The notes under the pieces: model-generated
What the model saw: the letters and a program-made list of their open reading frames with translations, nothing else
What the model was told of the DNA's origin: nothing
The model's database searches: none
Assembly: GCA_023701285.1 (NCBI GenBank)
Contig: JAMPXH010000004.1
Span: 1-64,000 of the forward strand
Direction: 5' to 3'
Length of the DNA: 64,000 bases
Source of the DNA: Candidatus Didemnitutus sp.
GTDB lineage: Bacteria > Verrucomicrobiota > Verrucomicrobiia > Opitutales > Opitutaceae
Shown: in pieces, positions 36,097 through 44,620 of the stretch
How the letters are laid out: every line of letters starts with the position of its first letter
Numbering within the stretch: position 1 is the stretch's first letter
Position numbers and translations under genes: made by a program

Positions 36097-37890
36097 TTAC
36101 CAATTCTTTTCGGCCTGTCGGCGCTTTTGCTGCTGCCCTTGCATGAGCAACTGAAGTTTGGCGGGGGAATCCTGATTGCGGACCTGATCGAGCTTCTGCA
36201 GCGGCATGGCGAGCTCGGGGCTCGTCTCCTGCTCCGACTTGCGCTCCTTCTGGCCGCCGACCTTCTGGGTCTGGGGGCGGGGCGGCGGGGGCTCGTCCTT
36301 CGGCTCGCCGTCCTGCGGCGGCTGCTGCTCGGATTTCTGGTCCTGCGAAGATTGCTGCTGGTCCTGCTGGGATTGGTCCTGTTGCTGGTCCTGCCGGTCC
36401 TGCTTCTGCTCGTCCTGCTTTTGCTGCTGGTCCTGTTGCTGCTGCTTGTCGTCCTGCGGCGGCGGCTCCGGCTTTTCGCGGAGGGCTTCGAGTTCCTGGC
36501 GCAGGCGCGGCCAGTTGGCGGCCTTGGCGTCGGCCTGTTCGCCGGCGTCGACGGCGGTGAGCGCGTCGCGGATGACGCCTTCGGGGGCGGGTTGCTGCGC
36601 GGTCTTGAGGCGCTGGCCGTAGGTGATGGTGGTCTGCGCGAGCTCGGCCAGTTGTTTGGGGCTGATCGTCGCCTGTTCGGCGAGCCGGGCGACGGTCGTG
36701 GTGAGCGGCTTCGACAGGGTGTCGTCGGGCGCGCTGGGCGCTGGCTGCGTCTGCGTTTGCGCAGTGGCGGAAGGCTGAATGCTGAACGCGGAAAGCCAGA
36801 AAAGGGCGGCGAGGGTGGCAGCGGTCTTGAGGCCTTGGGCATTCCGCATCCCGCGTTCCGCGTTCCGCATTTTTCCGCCCAGCGGCAAGGCCCGCTCGCG
36901 CGGCCGCACCGGGAACTCGGCCCAGAAGCTGACGAGCAACAGGAGCAAGGCGGGCGCGAGGAACCACTGGAAGCGCTCGATCTTGCGCGCGGTGTTCTTC
37001 TCGGAGAATTCGCCGGTGCGCCCGGCCTCGACCGTGCTGCGCAGCAGGGCGGGCAGGTCGATCCACGCGCTGGCGTCGGTGTAGGCGCCGCCGGTGGTCT
37101 GCGCGAGTTCCTGCAGCGTGGAGCTGTTGAGGCGCGAGAGCACGACGGCGCCGCGCTCGTCCTTGATCAGACCGCCGCTGCCGTCGGGGATGAAGGAGCC
37201 TTGCGCCGTGCCGATGCCGAGACCGATGACGCGGATGCCCTTGTTGCGGAGCGAAACCGACAGGTCCTTCCAACCTTCCTCCGTGCTCTCGCCGTCGCTC
37301 AGCACGATGAGGTAGCGGTCCGCCGCGGAGGTGCCGAAGGCTTCGATGGAGGTCTCGAGCATGGCCTTGTAGTTGGAGCCGCCCTCGGGAAGGTATTCCG
37401 GCTTCAGGGCCGGGAGGAACTCGCGGAGGATCTCGTAATCGGCGCTGAGCGGGCTCTGCAGGAACGAGGTGCCGGCGAACAGCACCAAGCCGACGCGCTC
37501 GCCTTTCAGGCGGTCGAGCAGCGAGGTGATGAGGAGCTTTGAGCGTTCGAGGCGGGAGGGCTTCACGTCCTCCGCCATCATCGAGCGCGAGAGATCGACC
37601 GCGATGAGCACCTCGCGCGACTGATCGAAGACCTGCTCCTCGACCACGCCCCATTGCGGGCGGGCCAGCGCGATGATGCCCAGCGCGAGGCCGAACCACA
37701 GCCACACGCGCGCGCGGGTGTCGGCCGTGCTGTGGCGGCTGCCAAGCGAGACGGCGAAGGCGCCGGCCCAGGCGCGTGCGACCTTGGGCAGGTGCGCCGA
37801 GGCGCCCGCGGCCCGGCGCGCGAGCTCCCAGGAAAACAGCAGGAGCAGCGGCGCGAGCAACCAGAGGAGATGCGGGGAATGGAAGCTCAT
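36097..37890 (-). CDS. batB: BatB-like VWA protein continuing in frame into a Gln/Asp-rich C-terminal region
   Basis: VLIAVDLSRSMMAEDVKPSRLERSK (VWA MIDAS), then MRNAERGMRNAQG linker and Q-rich tail; 4-nt overlap with batA. Confidence 0.8.
   Translation of the reverse strand: MSFHSPHLLWLLAPLLLLFSWELARRAAGASAHLPKVARAWAGAFAVSLGSRHSTADTRARVWLWFGLALGIIALARPQWGVVEEQVFDQSREVLIAVDLSRSMMAEDVKPSRLERSKLLITSLLDRLKGERVGLVLFAGTSFLQSPLSADYEILREFLPALKPEYLPEGGSNYKAMLETSIEAFGTSAADRYLIVLSDGESTEEGWKDLSVSLRNKGIRVIGLGIGTAQGSFIPDGSGGLIKDERGAVVLSRLNSSTLQELAQTTGGAYTDASAWIDLPALLRSTVEAGRTGEFSEKNTARKIERFQWFLAPALLLLLVSFWAEFPVRPRERALPLGGKMRNAERGMRNAQGLKTAATLAALFWLSAFSIQPSATAQTQTQPAPSAPDDTLSKPLTTTVARLAEQATISPKQLAELAQTTITYGQRLKTAQQPAPEGVIRDALTAVDAGEQADAKAANWPRLRQELEALREKPEPPPQDDKQQQQDQQQKQDEQKQDRQDQQQDQSQQDQQQSSQDQKSEQQPPQDGEPKDEPPPPRPQTQKVGGQKERKSEQETSPELAMPLQKLDQVRNQDSPAKLQLLMQGQQQKRRQAEKNW
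36769..36868. repeat. 100-bp element with inverted arms of 7-bp tandem repeats, inside the batB ORF
   Basis: ggaaggc tgaatgc tgaacgc ggaaagc (36769-36796) and attccgc atcccgc gttccgc gttccgc (36841-36868). Confidence 0.75.
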
Positions 37891-39005
37891 GGTTTGACGG
37901 CCTTGGCCGGTCGGAAGGTCACGGCGTCCTCGCCGGGCCGGGTGGACGATGGTGCGTTCGATGCCGTCGACTGGTCGCGGCGGCGGGCGAAGGGCCATTG
38001 CGGGGGCACCGCGAGCAGGGCGCCGAGGAAGAGCAGCGCGGCACCGGGGCCGGCGAACCACGCGAACAGCTCCGTGGTGAGCAGGTAGGACTTGGCGGTG
38101 AACTCGATCTTCTGCGCGCGGTCGATGGCGGCGAAGGCCTTTTCCGTGGTGTCGTTGTCGAAGGCGCGGAAAAAGCGTCCGCCGGTGGCCTCGGCCATCG
38201 CGCGCAACTGGCCTTCGTCGAGATCGGAAATCGTGCGGCGCGTGCCGATGCGCCGGCCGCTGTCGTCGAACACCGGCATGGGCACCAAACCGTCGCGCCC
38301 GGCGCCGATGGTGTAGACGGGGATGCTGCGCGAGCGCGCGATCTCGGTCGCCTGCTCGGGCGTGAGCAGGCCGCGGTTGTTGGCGCCGTCGGTGAGGAGG
38401 ACGACGAAGGCGCCCTTGCGCTGGTTGCCCTCCTCGCGGCCGGCTTGCTCGAGGCGCGTGAGGGACACGCCGAGACCATCGCCGATGGCGGTGCCGTCCT
38501 CGATCATGCCGAGCTTGAGGCGCTCGACCTGCCGGGCCAGCCACGTGTGGTCGAAGGTCAGGGGCGCGAGCGTGTAGGCGCGGCCGGCGAACACGACCAT
38601 GCCGATGCGGTCGCTTTTGCGCTGGGTGATGAAGGCCTGGATGACGGGCTTGATGGCTTGGAGGCGGTTGATGCGTTCGCCGTTCCGCTCGTAATCCTCC
38701 GCGAGCATCGAGCCCGAGAGGTCGATCGCGAGGATCAGGTCGTAGCCCTGCTGTTTCACCTCGCGGCGGTCCTCCACGATCTGCGGACGGGCGAGCGCGA
38801 GGATGAGCAGCACCAAGCCCGCCAAGGCAAACGCCGCCGGCCAGCGCGAGGTTGGCAGAAGGGACGGACGGTGCCAGGCGCCGGCAAAGGGGACGATGAA
38901 TACCGGTGCGCCGCGACGTCCGCGCGCCCACACCAGCAGCGGCAACGCCAGCAGCGCGAGCAGCCAGAGCGGTGAGGCGAGGGTGTAATTGGTCAGCGCG
39001 GACAT
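37887..39005 (-). CDS. batA: BatA-like VWA domain membrane protein
   Basis: DLILAIDLSGSMLAEDY, N- and C-terminal TM segments. Confidence 0.88.
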   Translation of the reverse strand: MSALTNYTLASPLWLLALLALPLLVWARGRRGAPVFIVPFAGAWHRPSLLPTSRWPAAFALAGLVLLILALARPQIVEDRREVKQQGYDLILAIDLSGSMLAEDYERNGERINRLQAIKPVIQAFITQRKSDRIGMVVFAGRAYTLAPLTFDHTWLARQVERLKLGMIEDGTAIGDGLGVSLTRLEQAGREEGNQRKGAFVVLLTDGANNRGLLTPEQATEIARSRSIPVYTIGAGRDGLVPMPVFDDSGRRIGTRRTISDLDEGQLRAMAEATGGRFFRAFDNDTTEKAFAAIDRAQKIEFTAKSYLLTTELFAWFAGPGAALLFLGALLAVPPQWPFARRRDQSTASNAPSSTRPGEDAVTFRPAKAVKP

Positions 39006-39934
39006 CAGCGGCGGTTGCCCGCGGCCATGCGGGCGTGGAAGAAGCGGACGAGCGCCTTGAGCCGATCCTCGTCGGTGCCAATGACGAGGCGGCTGAGCGG
39101 ATTCGGAAGGAGCGCGCGGAAGGCGTTGTCGCGCGTGGCGGTCCAGGCGGCGTGCGCGGCGCGTTGGGCGGCCGACGTGCCGTCGAGGTTGACGAGGCGG
39201 CCCGAGACCGGGTCGTAAACCGTGAAGAGGCGCTCGTGCGGCAGCTCGCGGTCCCAAGGGTCGTCGACGCGGAAGCCCATCGCCTGGTAACGACGCGAGA
39301 GCACACTCCAGCCTTCGGGCTCGGGGCGCGGGGCGAAATCGCCGAGCCAGATGAGGATGCTGTGGCGCGGGGCGGCGTGCGCGAGCATGCGCCACGGCAC
39401 GCACGAGACGGCCGGGTCGGCATCCGGCGCGGAGTCGAGCGCCGGGGCGGTCTTGCCGAGGAGTTGCGCGGCGAGATGGAGGATCTGGCCGCGTCCGCGC
39501 ACGGGTTCCTTCAACGTGTAGCCCTCGGGCGAGGCGTGGAGAAAGCCGACGCGGTCGCGGTTGACGGCGCCGAGGAGCATGACGAGCCCGGCGAGCTCGA
39601 GCAGCGCTTCGCGCTTGGAGAGCGCGCCGGAGCCGAATTGCAGGCTGGGGCTGTCCTCGAACACGAGGAGCACGGTGACTTCGCGCTCCTCGATGAATTT
39701 CTTGCGGTAGGGCTCGCCGAGGCGCGCGGTGACGTTCCAGTCGATGTCGCGGATGTCGTCGCCGTAGGTGTATTTGACGACTTGGTCGAACTCCATGCCG
39801 CGTCCGCGGAAGGCGGAGCGATACTCGCCGCTGAGCACGTTCTCGACCGCATGGCGCACCTTCCACTCCAGCTGGCGCAGGAGCGCGAGCTGCGAAGTGA
39901 CGATCGAGGTGTGCTGGGTGAGCGGGTTGGGCAT
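39005..39934 (-). CDS. DUF58 domain-containing protein
   Basis: GEYRSAFRGRGMEFDQVVKYTYGDDIRDIDWNVTARLGEPYRKKFIEEREV. Confidence 0.95.
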   Translation of the reverse strand: MPNPLTQHTSIVTSQLALLRQLEWKVRHAVENVLSGEYRSAFRGRGMEFDQVVKYTYGDDIRDIDWNVTARLGEPYRKKFIEEREVTVLLVFEDSPSLQFGSGALSKREALLELAGLVMLLGAVNRDRVGFLHASPEGYTLKEPVRGRGQILHLAAQLLGKTAPALDSAPDADPAVSCVPWRMLAHAAPRHSILIWLGDFAPRPEPEGWSVLSRRYQAMGFRVDDPWDRELPHERLFTVYDPVSGRLVNLDGTSAAQRAAHAAWTATRDNAFRALLPNPLSRLVIGTDEDRLKALVRFFHARMAAGNRR

Positions 39935-40004
39935 GGCAGCGGGGGCAGGGCGAACCGTCCCGGTGAGCCGCGGCTCGCAGAGACGATTGGCTCGGCCGCT
40001 GAGC

Positions 40005-40982
40005 TCAGACGTGGGCGGGCACGGGCGTGCGCTCGAGCACCTGATGGAGGATCTTGTCGGAGGTGAGTTCCTCGGCCTCGGCCTCGTAGGTGAGGCCGAC
40101 GCGGTGGCGGAGCGCGTCGTGGAAAATCTCCTGCACGAGCGCGGGCGACAGGTAATCCGAGCCGCGCAGCCAGGCGAGGGCGCGACCGGCTTGGAAGAGC
40201 GCGAGCGAGGCGCGGGGCGACGCGCCGAAGTTGAGCAGGCGCTTCGGCGTGTTGACCAGGCCCTCGGCTTGGGCGGCGAGATCGCGCGTGCCGCGCACGA
40301 GCGCGAGGATGTAGGCCTGCACGCCGGGCGAGACGTGGATGGCGTCGACGGCGGCGCGCAACTCGATGAGCTCCTCGCCGCTGGAGACCGGTTGCAGTTC
40401 CGGCGCGCGGGTGACCTGGCCCCACATCTCCATCATGCGCGCCTCCTCGGCGGCGGAGGGGTAGTCGACGATCAGCTTGAAGAGGAAACGGTCCGTCTGC
40501 GCCTCGGGCAGCGGGTAGGTGCCTTCCTGCTCGACCGGATTCTGCGTGGCCATGACGAAGAACGGGCGCGGCAGCTTGTGCGAGGTGCCGCCGATGGTGA
40601 CCTGACGCTCCTGCATGGCTTCGAGGAGGGCGGACTGGACCTTGGCCGGGGCGCGGTTGATTTCGTCGGCGAGGACGAGATTGGCGAAGATCGGACCCTT
40701 GTGGGTGGCGAAGGCGCCGTCCTTCGGCGAGAAGATCATCGTGCCGACGACGTCGCTCGGCAGGAGGTCGGGCGTGAACTGGATGCGCTCGAATTGCACG
40801 CCGAGGGCGGTGCCGAGCGACTTGACGAGGAGCGTCTTGGCGAGGCCGGGCATGCCCTCGAGCAGCACGTGGCCGTTGGCCAGCAGCGCCACGAGGAGGC
40901 GCTCGATGGTGACGTCCTGGCCGATGACGGCCTTGCCGATTTCAGCGCGAAGTTTTTGGGACCAAGCGGGGCCGTTAGTCAT
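40005..40982 (-). CDS. MoxR family AAA+ ATPase
   Basis: GHVLLEGMPGLAKTLLVKSL, ADEINRAPAKVQSALLEAMQE, FVMATQNP. Confidence 0.96.
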   Translation of the reverse strand: MTNGPAWSQKLRAEIGKAVIGQDVTIERLLVALLANGHVLLEGMPGLAKTLLVKSLGTALGVQFERIQFTPDLLPSDVVGTMIFSPKDGAFATHKGPIFANLVLADEINRAPAKVQSALLEAMQERQVTIGGTSHKLPRPFFVMATQNPVEQEGTYPLPEAQTDRFLFKLIVDYPSAAEEARMMEMWGQVTRAPELQPVSSGEELIELRAAVDAIHVSPGVQAYILALVRGTRDLAAQAEGLVNTPKRLLNFGASPRASLALFQAGRALAWLRGSDYLSPALVQEIFHDALRHRVGLTYEAEAEELTSDKILHQVLERTPVPAHV

Positions 40983-41140
40983 AAGCGGGCAGTGAAAGGA
41001 GCGGTGCGGGGAGTGACAAGCGTTGAACCTTGAGCACGGTCTGCGCCGGGGGCAAACGGCGATTCCGGGCGGTGAATGGCGGGAACGGGCGACGGTTTGA
41101 CTCGGGGGAACGGGCAGGGTTTCGTGCGGCGAGGCAAAAC

Positions 41141-41551
41141 ATGGCTGATTTTCCCGACTTTCTTGAAGCGCCGCTGCGCGCGCGATTCGTCTCCCTCGGC
41201 GTGCGGCCGGAGGAGGTCGAGGAGCGTTTCGTGCGCGGGACGGGGGCGGGCGGCCAGAAGATCAACAAGACCTCGTCGACCGTCACGCTGCGGCACCGGC
41301 CCAGCGGGGTGGAGGTGCGCTGCCAGCGCGAGCGCTCGCAGGCGACCAACCGGTTGCTGGCGTGGCAGGAACTGGCGGACAAGCTCGAGTGGCGCCGCCT
41401 CAGCGCGGCGCAGGCCGTGCGCGACGAGAAGGAACTCGCCCGCCGGCAGACGCGCCAGAAATCGCGCGGCCAGAAGGCGCGCATGATCCGGACCAAGAAG
41501 CATCGCGCCAAGATCAAGGGCGCGCGGCGCGGCGGCGGGGACGGCTGGTGA
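41141..41551 (+). CDS. Peptide chain release factor-like protein (GGQ domain only)
   Basis: FVRGTGAGGQKINKTSSTVTLRHRPSGVEVRCQRERSQ, basic C-tail. Confidence 0.9.
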   Translation: MADFPDFLEAPLRARFVSLGVRPEEVEERFVRGTGAGGQKINKTSSTVTLRHRPSGVEVRCQRERSQATNRLLAWQELADKLEWRRLSAAQAVRDEKELARRQTRQKSRGQKARMIRTKKHRAKIKGARRGGGDGW

Positions 41552-41572
41552 AACGGGTGTGCGGCCGGACGC

Positions 41573-42394
41573 TCAGGCCGGAGTAAGCGCGTCGCCGACG
41601 CGCAGCGTGCCGCGTTTCGACTCGTTGATGAAGTTGACGCCGAAATAGACGGAGGTGGGATCGGCCGGATCGCGGCGGAAGGTCGCGAGCGTGCGCAGCG
41701 GCTCCTTGCCGCGTTCGCCGGTCTGCTGATCGGTGGTCGTGACGATGCAACGATCGCTCTTGCCGGCGTTGCGGAGCACGACATCGCCGATGCGCACACT
41801 CGGCCACTCGTCCTCGGCGAAGGGTGCGCAATCCGACACCACGAGGTTCGGCCGGAAGCGGTCCATCGGCACGGGTTCGCCGCCCTGCGCCAGGATGCGG
41901 TCGTTGAGGTCTGCGAGCGAGGCCTCGCTCGCGACCAGCAGCGGTGCGGCATCGGCGAAGCTGAGGCAGTCGCCCGGGCGGCCGGCTTTCTTCAGCACGG
42001 CGCGGTGGAATTTTTCGCCGCTGCGCACGAGCGTGCAGCGCAGGCCGAGGAAATCGCTCAGCCACGCCGCCGCCTCAGGCCCGCAATCCTCGGCTTGGAG
42101 GTCGGCGTGTTTCCAGACGGTAACAGCGCGAAGCGGCGCGGCGGAATCACTGGCGCGGGCGACGGAGACGGTGCCGTGGTGGTCGACGGAGAGTGTGAGC
42201 TGCGTCGCGTCGAGCGCAGTGGCGATCTGCGCCATGCGCGGGTGGGTGCGCTGCGTCAGGAATTTGCCGGTCTCGTCAACGACGAGGAAGCGCCGGTCGC
42301 CGGCGAGGCCGAGTTCGTCGATCTCCGCCGTGGGCAACGAGAGGCCGCGGCAGGATTTGACCGGATAGATGAAGAGGCCGGAGACGCGGGGCAT
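41573..42394 (-). CDS. MOSC domain-containing protein
   Basis: MPRVSGLFIYPVKSCRGLSL...DRFRPNLVVSDCAPFAEDEW. Confidence 0.92.
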   Translation of the reverse strand: MPRVSGLFIYPVKSCRGLSLPTAEIDELGLAGDRRFLVVDETGKFLTQRTHPRMAQIATALDATQLTLSVDHHGTVSVARASDSAAPLRAVTVWKHADLQAEDCGPEAAAWLSDFLGLRCTLVRSGEKFHRAVLKKAGRPGDCLSFADAAPLLVASEASLADLNDRILAQGGEPVPMDRFRPNLVVSDCAPFAEDEWPSVRIGDVVLRNAGKSDRCIVTTTDQQTGERGKEPLRTLATFRRDPADPTSVYFGVNFINESKRGTLRVGDALTPA

Positions 42395-42567
42395 GCGGCC
42401 CCGAGCGGACCACAGCCGGCGCGCGGAGCGCAAAGGGAAAACTCGCTCCCGTCACCTGCGCGCTCGCCGCCGCACCTGGCGCCGGTTCATCCGGCCGCCG
42501 CGCCCCGTGCTCACCGCAATGGATCGCGTTCCACGTGCGCCTGGGCGCGAACCAAGCCGGTAGCAAA

Positions 42568-42584
42568 GTAACCTATTAGGTTAC
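42568..42584. promoter_or_regulatory. Putative operator site 1: gtaacctattaggttac
   Basis: Near-perfect palindrome; site at 42636 is its exact reverse complement. Confidence 0.6.
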
Positions 42585-42635
42585 CAATGCGGCTTACGCG
42601 CCCACACCCTTTCACTCTGGAGTGGGGCGTGGAAA

Positions 42636-42652
42636 GTAACCTAATAGGTTAC
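42636..42652. promoter_or_regulatory. Putative operator site 2: gtaacctaataggttac
   Basis: Exact reverse complement of site 1, 68 bp centre to centre. Confidence 0.6.
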
Positions 42653-42757
42653 AAAACGGGCGGCGCGACTGACTTGCGGGCGCGGGCGGGGGGCGACTGG
42701 GTCGCAGGTTGCGCGTGGGCAGGGATGGCTGGACGCATGTGGGCACAGGCGGCACTT

Positions 42758-42801
42758 GGCGCAGCGTTGCGGGGCGTCACCGGGCGCAGCGTTGCGGGGC
42801 G
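42758..42801. repeat. Direct repeat ggcgcagcgttgcggggcg x2
   Basis: 19-bp identical copies at 42758-42776 and 42783-42801. Confidence 0.7.
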
Positions 42802-42880
42802 GCGCCTGGGCAGCGGTGGGGATGGCACGGGCGACGCAGCGGCACGGTGCGGCATGGCGCCGCGCCGTGCGCTGCCGTGA

Positions 42881-43237
42881 TCACGGCTTCCGGCGGTAGG
42901 TGGCGAGGTAGAGCTGCGTGCCGGGTGCGGTGCGGAAGTTCGCGGGGCGCGTGCCGCCGAGGCCGTAGCAGATCATCAGGGTGTCATCGATGAACTTGAA
43001 CAGGCAGGGAATCGTGCGGCCGGCGTTGGGGCCGGCGGTGCCGCGGAGCGTGCAATGGTGCGCGACGTCGGTCTCGACGAAGAAGGCGCCGGTGTCGGCG
43101 GTGATGCGGCCGAAACGCACGGCGTAGGTGCCGCCGCGGACTTCGACTTCCGTGTGTGGCAATACCTCCGCAGGGGCGCGCTCGCCGTCGAGCTCCGCGT
43201 AGAGCGGTTGCCAGAGACCGTCGAGGGAGTGGCTCAT
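42881..43237 (-). CDS. TIGR03067-like domain protein
   Basis: LDGLWQPLYAELDGERAPAEVLPHTEVEVRGGTYAVRFG. Confidence 0.65.
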   Translation of the reverse strand: MSHSLDGLWQPLYAELDGERAPAEVLPHTEVEVRGGTYAVRFGRITADTGAFFVETDVAHHCTLRGTAGPNAGRTIPCLFKFIDDTLMICYGLGGTRPANFRTAPGTQLYLATYRRKP

Positions 43238-44475
43238 GGTTTGAGCTCGGGGGCCGTCAGCGTCTTCGGCGTCTCGTCGATCAGGCGCGGCTCGCCGATT
43301 TTTTTCTCCGAACCGGAGCCGAGTTTCTCGAGCTTGCGGCCGGTGACGAGGACGCGGCCTTCGACGGAGCTGATGGTGCTGTTGTAGGCGGAGACGGCTT
43401 GGGTGAGGCGCTGGCCGAGCGTGTCGAGGTTGTCGGCGACGGCGGCGACGCGCTCGTGAAGTTCGAGGCCGAGGCGGCGGATCTCGTCGGCGTTCTTCGA
43501 GAGCGCCTCCTGTTTCCAGCCGTAGGCGGCGGCCTTGAGGAGGGCGATGAGCGTGGCGGGCGAGGCGAGGATGACGCCGACGCTGGTGCCGCGCTCGAAG
43601 AGGTCGGGCTCGTAGCGGAGCGCGGCGGAGTAGAAGGCCTCGCCGGGGATGAAGAGGACGACGAACTCGGGGGAGGGCTGGATGGATTTCCAGTAGGACT
43701 TGTTGCCGAGGGCGTCGATGTGACCGCGGACGGCGCGGGCGTGTTCGGTGAACTTGGCTTTGCGGACGGATTCGTCGGCGGCCTCGAGGGCCTCGAGGTA
43801 GGCCTGCATGGGAGCCTTGGCGTCGACGGCGATGGATTTGCCGCCAGGGAGGCGGACAATCATGTCGGGGCGGACTTCGCCGGTGGCAGTCTGCTGGATG
43901 AAGTCGACGTTCTCCACCATGCCGGCGAGTTCGACGACGCGTTGGAGCTGGAGTTCGCCCCAGCGGCCGGCGGTGGAGGTGGAGCGGAGCGAGCGGGAGA
44001 GCTTGGTGGTCTCGGACTGGAGCGTGGTGCTGGTGTCGGCGAGTTTCTTGAGCTGCTCGGAGAGGGAGCCGTAGGCGGTGGCGCGGTCCTTCTCGATCTC
44101 GCCGATCTTGGTGCCGACCTTGTCGAGGGATTCCTTGATCGGCTTCACGAGCGAGTCGCCGGCGTGCTTGATGAATTCGGAGCGGTTGTCGCGCAGGGCG
44201 TCGGCGGCGAGGGCCTTGAAGGTGTCGGTGAACTGGGTTTGCGCGCGGGACAGGGCCTCGCGCTCGGCGGTGAGGAGGGTGTCGAGGCGCGAGCGATCGG
44301 TCTCGAGCGCGGAGAGTTGCTGGCGGAGCGCGGCGAGCTCGGTTTGGGCGGCGGCGAGTTGTTCGGCGGCGAGGCGGGCGCGCTCGGCGAGGGCGGCGGA
44401 GCGGGCGTGGGCGATGAACCAGCCGAGGCCGCCAGCCAGGCCGGCCGCGAGGAGCGCGATGAGAATTTCGATCAC
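43234..44475 (-). CDS. rmuC: DNA recombination protein RmuC
   Basis: Coiled coil then GRWGELQLQRVVELAGMVENVDF...VDAKAPMQAYLEALE...FIPGEAFYSAAL. Confidence 0.94.
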   Translation of the reverse strand: MIEILIALLAAGLAGGLGWFIAHARSAALAERARLAAEQLAAAQTELAALRQQLSALETDRSRLDTLLTAEREALSRAQTQFTDTFKALAADALRDNRSEFIKHAGDSLVKPIKESLDKVGTKIGEIEKDRATAYGSLSEQLKKLADTSTTLQSETTKLSRSLRSTSTAGRWGELQLQRVVELAGMVENVDFIQQTATGEVRPDMIVRLPGGKSIAVDAKAPMQAYLEALEAADESVRKAKFTEHARAVRGHIDALGNKSYWKSIQPSPEFVVLFIPGEAFYSAALRYEPDLFERGTSVGVILASPATLIALLKAAAYGWKQEALSKNADEIRRLGLELHERVAAVADNLDTLGQRLTQAVSAYNSTISSVEGRVLVTGRKLEKLGSGSEKKIGEPRLIDETPKTLTAPELKP

Positions 44476-44620
44476 GTCCGGAGTGAAGCCGTGGCATGCA
44501 ACACGGGCAAGCGTGCAGGCGATGCCGCGGGGCTGGCTCGGGCGCGGAGGAGCTCGCGGCCGCGAGGCCGGTCCCGGTCCGTTGTCGGCAAGCGCGTGGC
44601 GTCGGTGCGGCGCGCGGCGC

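Noticed and set aside
42587-42880. 97-aa plus-strand ORF after the gtaaccta palindrome
   Set aside because: Gly/Ala/Arg composition arising from direct repeats; no family features.
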